Shown: in pieces, positions 59,071 to 64,000 of the stretch | Layout: each line of letters begins with the position of its first letter | How positions within the stretch are numbered: position 1 is the stretch's first letter | Assembly (NCBI RefSeq): GCF_000374305.1 | Contig: NZ_KB894097.1 | Coordinates: 186,001 to 250,000, forward strand | Direction: 5' to 3' | Length of the DNA stretch: 64,000 bases | DNA from: Actinomadura flavalba DSM 45200 | GTDB taxonomy: Bacteria > Actinomycetota > Actinomycetes > Streptosporangiales > Streptosporangiaceae | Program-made: the position numbers and the translations under genes | Notes under the pieces: generated by a model | Seen by the model: the letters and a program-made list of their open reading frames with translations, nothing else | Told to the model about the DNA's origin: nothing | The model's database searches: none

Positions 59071-60195
59071 TCAGACGGAGGCGACCGCGCCGCGCCGCGA
59101 GGGCCGGATGCCGTGGCGGCGGGTGCCCTCGTCGAGCCAGGCGTCCAGGTGGGTCCAGGTGGTGCGGCGCGCCGAGCGGCCGGTGAGGACGCCGAGGTGG
59201 CCGCCGTCGGCCTCGGTGAACCGCACGTCCGGCGACGACGACAGCAGCCGCGTCAGCGGCTCCACCGCCGCGACGGGGGCGACGCCGTCCCGGCGTCCGG
59301 CGACGGCGAGGACGGGCACGCGCACGCCGTCCAGCCCGACGCGCCGTCCACCGATCACGAGGCCGTCACCGGCGAGCGCGTTGTCGGCGAGCAGACCCCG
59401 GTAAAGCTCCGCGAGGGTGCGTCCGGGATAGGCGGTCATGGCGTCGGTGAAATGGTCGACCGCCTCGATCTGCGCGAGAAACTCGGCATCGTCAAGATTG
59501 GTCAGCATCTGATACGGGCGCTGCACGTATTTGTCGATCGCCAGGAGCTGATATCCGCGTTTGACGACCGGGCGCGGCAGTCCGCCGAGCAGCGCCCCGG
59601 CGAGCGCGGCGGGCGCGCCGCCGGTGACCCGCGCGAGCGGGCGCAGCGGCGCGGCCGGCGGGACGGCCGACACGTCCACCGGCGTCGCGATCGCCGCGAC
59701 GGACGCGATCGGCAGGCCGGGCTCGTGCGCCGCCGCCAGCAGCGCGAAGACGCCCCCCAGGCACCATCCGACGAGCTGGACCGGCTGGCCCCCCGCGTCC
59801 GCGCTGACCGCCCGCACCGCGCGCGGCAGCACCTCCCCCACCCATTCCCGCAGCCCCAGGTCACGGTCGCCGTAGTCGATCGGCCCGTAGTCGAGCAGGT
59901 AGCTCAGCCGCCCCGCCTCGACCACGTGCTCGGCCAGGCTGCACCCGCGGCGCAGGTCGTAGCAGCGGGCGGGCGCGGCCAGCGGCGGGACGAACAGCAC
60001 CGGCGGCCCGGCCGGGACGACGCCCCGCGGCGCCCGGTACCGGTAGACGGCGGACCCCTCCACCTCCTCGATGAGCGCGGCGGGCATCGGACGCAGATCG
60101 GCCAGCGGGCCGTAAAGGACTTTGTGGACGACGTTCCCGGCGGCGGCGCGCAGCGTGCGGGGGGAGGGAATCATCGCACCATCATCCATCTCCAT
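59071..60195 (-). CDS. PHA-synthase-like alpha/beta hydrolase (Cys nucleophile)
   Basis: A 374-residue alpha/beta hydrolase of the PhaC/PHB-polymerase type. VLFVPPLAAPARCYDL is the oxyanion region. VGWCLGGVFALL has Cys in the nucleophile elbow, as in polyhydroxyalkanoate synthases. LAVAGRRDGVAP carries the Asp and EADGGHLGVLTG the His. RGYQLLAIDKYVQRPYQMLT also matches the PhaC fold. It could be an acyltransferase acting on thioester-bound acids. It is the first gene of the PKS-like set, 111 bp upstream on the same strand. The start ATG 60195 is uncertain; in-frame ATGs follow at residues 3 and 8. Confidence 0.82.
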   Translation of the reverse strand: MEMDDGAMIPSPRTLRAAAGNVVHKVLYGPLADLRPMPAALIEEVEGSAVYRYRAPRGVVPAGPPVLFVPPLAAPARCYDLRRGCSLAEHVVEAGRLSYLLDYGPIDYGDRDLGLREWVGEVLPRAVRAVSADAGGQPVQLVGWCLGGVFALLAAAHEPGLPIASVAAIATPVDVSAVPPAAPLRPLARVTGGAPAALAGALLGGLPRPVVKRGYQLLAIDKYVQRPYQMLTNLDDAEFLAQIEAVDHFTDAMTAYPGRTLAELYRGLLADNALAGDGLVIGGRRVGLDGVRVPVLAVAGRRDGVAPVAAVEPLTRLLSSSPDVRFTEADGGHLGVLTGRSARRTTWTHLDAWLDEGTRRHGIRPSRRGAVASV

Positions 60196-60452
60196 TCGGC
60201 GCGCCTCACGGGTGCGCGACTGACCAAACCCGGCCTGACCATGACACCCACACTCCTACCTCGGAGAAGATGCGAGCAGAATCACTGTCCTATGAAGCGC
60301 GCGTTAATTCGTCTTGACAGCACCGGGCGTGCACGGAGCGCGACCGCCGCCGCCCCGCCGACCCCGCCCATGGCCACCGCGCGGACCCTGTCGCATACTG
60401 ACGGTGACGACCCGTGGCACCGGCGCCGCGGGCAGGCGTTCAGGCGGTTCCC

Positions 60453-62201
60453 ATGACGACGCTTGAGACGGCGGTGTCCCCGCGACGGCCGGCCCGCGCC
60501 CCGGCACGGGGCGCCCCGCCCGGCCCGCCACCGGACGAGGCCGTCGCCCCGCTGCTCGCCCTGCACGCGGCGCAGCGCCCCGGCTCCGACCTCACCCCGC
60601 TGCGGCGCGCCTACGAGGTCGCGGAGCGGATGCACCACGGCCAGACCCGCAAGTCCGGCGAACCGTTCGTCACGCATCCGCTGGCCGTCGCCACGATCCT
60701 CGCCGAACTCGGCCTCGACACCACCACGCTCGTCGCGGCGCTGCTGCACGACACCGTGGAGGACACCGCGTACACGCTCACCGAGCTGCGCGCCGACTTC
60801 GGCGCCGAGGTCGGCGTCCTCGTGGACGGCGTCACCAAGCTGGACGGGCACCGCTGGGGCGAGCGCGCCGAGGCCGAGACGTACCGCAAGATCGTGCTGG
60901 CCGCCGCCGCCGACCTGCGCGTCCTGGTGATCAAGCTCGCGGACCGGCTGCACAACCTGCGCACGCTCGGCGCGCAGCCGCCGCACAAGCGCGCCCGCAT
61001 CGCCCGCGCCACCCACGAGCTGTACGTGCCGTTCGCGGAACGGCTCGGCATCCACGTGCTCAAACGGGAGATGGACGACCTGGCGTTCGCCGCCGGAGAC
61101 CCCGCCGGGTACGCCGCCGCCGAACGGGCCGTCCGCGTCGCCCTGCGCGACCCGGCCGCCGCGTTCGGGCCCGCGCTGGCCCGCGTCCGCGCCTCGCTGG
61201 ACGCGCACGGCGTGCCCGGCGACCTGTCGGTCCGGCGCTCGCACCTGTACGCCGTGCACCGCGCGACCGGCGGCGACGTCGCCGGGCTGCGCGCCTGCCA
61301 GGTCGCCCGGCTCCAGCTCATCGTCGACGGCCCCGACCGCGACTGCTACATCGCGCTCGGCGCCGTGCACGCCGCCCTGCACCCCATCCCCGGGCAGGTC
61401 CGCGACTTCATCGCGATGCCGAAGGACAACCTGTACCGGTCGCTGCACAGCCGCGTGATCACGCCGGACGGCGACCCCGTCGAAGTGATCATCCGCAGCG
61501 CCGCCGCGCACCCCGTCGCGGAGTACGGCATCGTCGCGCACATCCGCGACGCGGGCACCGTCGCCGACGCCGTCACCGGCCGCCGCGACCTGGAATGGCT
61601 CGGCCGCCTGCTCGCCTGGCAGCGCGGCGCGTCGTCGGCGGAGTTCCTGGAGGGGCTGCGGGCCGGGCTCAGCGACGGCAGCATCGCGGTGTGCGCGCCG
61701 TCCGGGCAGCTCATCACGCTGCCCGCCGGGGCCACCGCCCTCGACGTCGCCTACGCCCTCGGCCCCGCCACCGGCGACCACTGCATCGGCGCGCTCGTCA
61801 ACGGACGGCACGCCGCGCTGTCCGCCGAGGTGCGCAGCGGCTCGGTCGTCCAGGTCCTGACCGACCCGGCGGCCGCGCCGTCGCCCGGCTGGCTGGACTC
61901 CGCCGTCACCCCCGCCGCGCGGACGCGGGTGCGCACCTGGCCCGAGCGGCGGCACGGCCCCGAGTACGCCGGGCGCGCCGCGCTCGCCCGGGCGTTCGCC
62001 GCCCGCCGCCGCGACCTGCCCGCCGCCGAGGCGCGCGGCGACGCGCTGGCCGCCGCCCGCGCGCTCGGCCACGGCGACCCCGGCCCGATGTACCGCGCCC
62101 TGCACGAGGGCACGCTGCGCCTCGCCGACCTGCTCGACCGCTTCCCCGCGCCCGTGCGCGCGCCGGATTCGGGCGGTGACGATCGGGGCACGTCTCGGTG
62201 A
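60453..62201 (+). CDS. RelA/SpoT homologue: HD hydrolase with degenerate synthetase, TGS
   Basis: A 582-residue (p)ppGpp enzyme, shorter than a full Rel. The HD hydrolase domain is intact (HHGQTRKSGEPFVTHPLAVA, LLHDTVEDT, KLADRLHNLRTL). In the synthetase domain MPKDNLYRSLHS is kept. The strand that normally reads YDLVGVRV reads C-Q-V-A-R-L-Q-L, so the catalytic Asp is Gln283 and a conserved Arg is lost; later EVIIRS replaces ELQIRT. The TGS domain follows (IAVCAPSGQLITLPAGATAL); no ACT domain is seen. It is probably mainly a (p)ppGpp hydrolase. Divergent from the PHA-synthase-like gene. Confidence 0.85.
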   Translation: MTTLETAVSPRRPARAPARGAPPGPPPDEAVAPLLALHAAQRPGSDLTPLRRAYEVAERMHHGQTRKSGEPFVTHPLAVATILAELGLDTTTLVAALLHDTVEDTAYTLTELRADFGAEVGVLVDGVTKLDGHRWGERAEAETYRKIVLAAAADLRVLVIKLADRLHNLRTLGAQPPHKRARIARATHELYVPFAERLGIHVLKREMDDLAFAAGDPAGYAAAERAVRVALRDPAAAFGPALARVRASLDAHGVPGDLSVRRSHLYAVHRATGGDVAGLRACQVARLQLIVDGPDRDCYIALGAVHAALHPIPGQVRDFIAMPKDNLYRSLHSRVITPDGDPVEVIIRSAAAHPVAEYGIVAHIRDAGTVADAVTGRRDLEWLGRLLAWQRGASSAEFLEGLRAGLSDGSIAVCAPSGQLITLPAGATALDVAYALGPATGDHCIGALVNGRHAALSAEVRSGSVVQVLTDPAAAPSPGWLDSAVTPAARTRVRTWPERRHGPEYAGRAALARAFAARRRDLPAAEARGDALAAARALGHGDPGPMYRALHEGTLRLADLLDRFPAPVRAPDSGGDDRGTSR

Positions 62202-62220
62202 GACGGCGAAGGGGGCGGCC

Positions 62221-63159
62221 ATGGCGGACTCGTTTCTGACCGGGGTGGACTGGACCGGCACCGTGCTGACGGTCGCGGGCACGCTCACCGGCGCGCCGGG
62301 CCCGCTGCGGCTGCGGCTGCGCGAACGGGAGGACGGCCGCGTCATCGACTGCCCCGGCACGTGCGTCACCGCCGCACCCGACGACGGCGCCGCGACGTTC
62401 CGCGCCGAACTGGCCGTGGCCACCGCCGACTCCGGCGGCCCGCTGCCGCGCGGCCTGTGGGACCTCCTCCTCGTCGACGGCGCCGAGATCCCCGTCGGCC
62501 CGCTGCGCGACCCGGCGCTCGACCTCGGCCCGCACCGCGCCTTCCTGCCCGGCGGCACCACCGTCACCGCCTACCTCAGCCTCGCGGGCACGCTCGCGCT
62601 CGACGTCGGCGGCGACCCGCACGCCGCCGGCACCGTGCCTGCGCGGCGGCTCGCCTGGAACGACGCCGACGACGAACTCGTCGTCGGCGGCGAGATCCCG
62701 TTCGAGCCCGGGGAGAGCCCCGTCTCGGCGACGATGGCGCTGCGCGAACGCCGCACCGGCCGCGTCTACGAGGTCATCGCCGCGCTCCACCCCGGCCCCG
62801 CGTGCCTGGGCTTCACCGCGTCCGTGCCGCTCACCCGCGCGTTCGTGGACGATCCGCTGCCGCGCGGCGTCTGGGACGTCTACCTCGTGCTCGGCTTCGC
62901 CGGGCTGCACCGCGAGCTGCGCGTCCTGGCGCCGGGCGAGCCGATCGAGCTTCAGGTGTGGCGGCGGCTGCACCCGGTGCGCGTCACGTCGACGCGGGCG
63001 CCCGAGCCGCTGGCCGTCACGGTCGGGCGGTTCGCCGGGCGGCGGCTCAACGGCGGCGCCGGCGACGGCGCGTCCGGGGCCGCGGCCGGTCCCAGTCCCG
63101 CGACCAGTCCCGCGACCAGTCCCGGCCCCACTCCCGGGACGCCGCCGCGAGTGTGGTGA
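62221..63159 (+). CDS. two-repeat beta-sandwich protein, unknown function
   Basis: A 312-residue protein with two similar halves (about 5-125 and 130-250). Each has beta-strand patterns and a matching end (GPLPRGLWDLLLVDGAEIPV and DDPLPRGVWDVYLVLGFAGL). Comparable domains occur next to glycosyl- or glycerophosphotransferase domains in actinobacteria, but no enzyme domain is present here. The tail is Pro/Ser/Thr-rich. The ATG is 19 bp after the RelA/SpoT-like stop. Its last 113 bp overlap the opposite-strand membrane gene. Confidence 0.65.
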   Translation: MADSFLTGVDWTGTVLTVAGTLTGAPGPLRLRLREREDGRVIDCPGTCVTAAPDDGAATFRAELAVATADSGGPLPRGLWDLLLVDGAEIPVGPLRDPALDLGPHRAFLPGGTTVTAYLSLAGTLALDVGGDPHAAGTVPARRLAWNDADDELVVGGEIPFEPGESPVSATMALRERRTGRVYEVIAALHPGPACLGFTASVPLTRAFVDDPLPRGVWDVYLVLGFAGLHRELRVLAPGEPIELQVWRRLHPVRVTSTRAPEPLAVTVGRFAGRRLNGGAGDGASGAAAGPSPATSPATSPGPTPGTPPRVW

Positions 63160-63721
63160 GCGACCCGACGATCATGATGCCGCCCGCCAGGTTGAACGAC
63201 GCGGTCCCCGCGATGGCGTCGGCCGGGGCGCGCACCGTCAGCGGCAGCAGCGTCACCAGGCCCACCACGATCGCGCCGATCCAGCCGAACGCGCGCACCG
63301 GCCGCGCCGCCGTCCCGATGAGGACGTGCAGCAGCGCGGTCGCCTGGAGCGTCGCGGCGCCCGCGCAGACGCCGTAGGCCGTCGCCGCCTCGCCCGCCCC
63401 GGCGCTCGCCGCGACGAACACGGGCATCTGCGCGTCGAACAGGGACCGCAGCAGGTACGCGGTGAGGCTCGCCAGCCCGGCCGCGGCGGCGGCCAGCGCC
63501 GCCCCGCACAGCCACAGGCGGCGCAGCGAGATGCGCGGCGGCTCGGCCAGCGCGTCGTGCAGGGCGACGAAGTCGTCGTAGCGGTGCATCAGCGGGTCGG
63601 CCGCGGGCTTGACGGCCGCGCGGCACCGGAACGACCGCCGGTAGGACGCCGGAAGGCCGGGAGCCCCGCGTCCGCGGTGGGCTCCGCCGGACGACGACGC
63701 GCCGGGCCTGCTCTCGCTCAT
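63047..63721 (-). CDS. four-helix membrane protein (DUF6069-like)
   Basis: A 224-residue protein. A soluble N-terminus (YDDFVALHDALAEPPRISLR) precedes four hydrophobic segments: LWLCGAALAAAAAGLASLTA, ATAYGVCAGAATLQATALLH, AFGWIGAIVVGLVTLLPLTV and NLAGGIMIVGSLTTLAAAS. The arrangement resembles DUF6069, a tentative call. Its C-terminal SRDWSRDWDRPRPRTRRRR is encoded opposite the Pro/Ser tail of the previous gene. The true stop of one of the two genes may therefore be misjudged, or they truly overlap. Confidence 0.6.
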   Translation of the reverse strand: MSESRPGASSSGGAHRGRGAPGLPASYRRSFRCRAAVKPAADPLMHRYDDFVALHDALAEPPRISLRRLWLCGAALAAAAAGLASLTAYLLRSLFDAQMPVFVAASAGAGEAATAYGVCAGAATLQATALLHVLIGTAARPVRAFGWIGAIVVGLVTLLPLTVRAPADAIAGTASFNLAGGIMIVGSLTTLAAASREWGRDWSRDWSRDWDRPRPRTRRRRRRR

Positions 63722-63878
63722 GCGTCCCCTCCCCGATCCGGACGATCGGAGTGCTACCCGGGGCCGTTCCGGCGGACTCCCGACCGCTTCGCCTCTTTGT
63801 CGTCATTTGATCGTCCCCGGGGGTGTCGCGCCCGTTAGGATGATCTTGCCCCCGTGACCGGAAGGCGGACCACGCCCC

Positions 63879-64000
63879 GTGCCTCCTCCCCCCTCCCCCG
63901 AACCGCCCGAGGACGACGAGTCCGGCACCGCCGTCGGCCGGTTCCTGCGGTGGCTCGCGCCGCCCGGCGAGCACGACGACTGGCTCGAACCGGACCTCGA
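63879..64000 (+). CDS. start of an unidentified gene, cut by window edge
   Basis: GTG 63879 opens a frame of 40 visible codons: VPPPPSPEPPEDDESGTAVG, then RFLRWLAPPGEHDDWLEPDL. GGAAGGCGG stands about ten bases upstream. The acidic, Pro-rich start is not diagnostic. It is divergent from the four-helix membrane protein gene. Confidence 0.5.
   Translation, partial: MPPPPSPEPPEDDESGTAVGRFLRWLAPPGEHDDWLEPDL

Noticed and set aside
1..64000. tRNA genes, riboswitches, phage or IS elements
   Set aside because: I looked for cloverleaf arms, known riboswitch cores, transposase motifs and integrase signatures and saw none I could support by reading alone.

Overview
The window is about three-quarters G+C with strong GC3 bias and frequent GTG starts. 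It encodes actinobacterial markers: the cell-division regulator SepH, DUF4193, mycothiol-dependent isomerase-type and F420/FMN split-barrel proteins, an iron-sulfur ferrochelatase, a BTAD (AfsR-type) regulator and a thermophile-type cutinase. A Streptosporangiales/Thermomonosporaceae chromosome (Actinomadura-like) fits best; that assignment is inference. I see no tRNA, CRISPR array, prophage or insertion sequence.

Layout. 1-5.3 kb: thioesterase fragment, small membrane protein, YidC-like insertase, a P450, and a TetR-divergent pair (alpha/beta hydrolase, diiron-like hydrolase). 5.4-14.2 kb: valS, small DUF proteins, EcsC-like protein, receptor Ser/Thr kinase, and an OmpR-type two-component system. 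14.3-21.3 kb: inositol monophosphatase and coproporphyrin ferrochelatase (overlapping), lytic transglycosylase, MFS exporter, sugar-lactone oxidase, and a repeat-bearing membrane protein. 21.7-28.6 kb: sepH with a very long charged linker followed by a tandem array of its own terminator, two PH-domain membrane proteins, and a DrrAB-like ABC exporter. 29-36.3 kb: AfsR-like regulator, a decamer minisatellite, an AraC-cupin-SGNH operon bracketed by 78-bp direct repeats, and NADH dehydrogenase II under a perfect Rex operator. 36.8-45 kb: PEBP lipoprotein, a Gln/Tyr-rich anchored protein, a SulP-carbonic anhydrase fusion, a PET-hydrolase-family secreted cutinase, a PucR regulator and a DoxX-like protein. 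45.1-49.7 kb: rnpB, a coupled Nif3/zinc-ribbon/RNase H-phosphatase operon, and small proteins.

49.7-60.2 kb is the most unusual part: a minus-strand operon-like set of a PHA-synthase-like alpha/beta hydrolase, a 2470-residue polyketide/PUFA-synthase-like protein, an acyl carrier protein and a glycosyltransferase. The reading frames are intact and the folds recognisable, yet each covalent-catalysis residue of the assembly line is replaced: KS Cys to Glu, AT Ser to Gly, ACP Ser to Pro. The KS domain is also interrupted by three in-frame minisatellites. It is either a synthase decaying without stop codons in a GC-rich genome or a non-catalytic pseudo-synthase.

60.4-64 kb: a RelA/SpoT homologue with an intact HD hydrolase but a damaged synthetase site, a beta-sandwich protein overlapping a membrane protein on the other strand, and a truncated gene at the right edge. 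Tandem repeats, coding and non-coding, are a recurring theme across the whole window.
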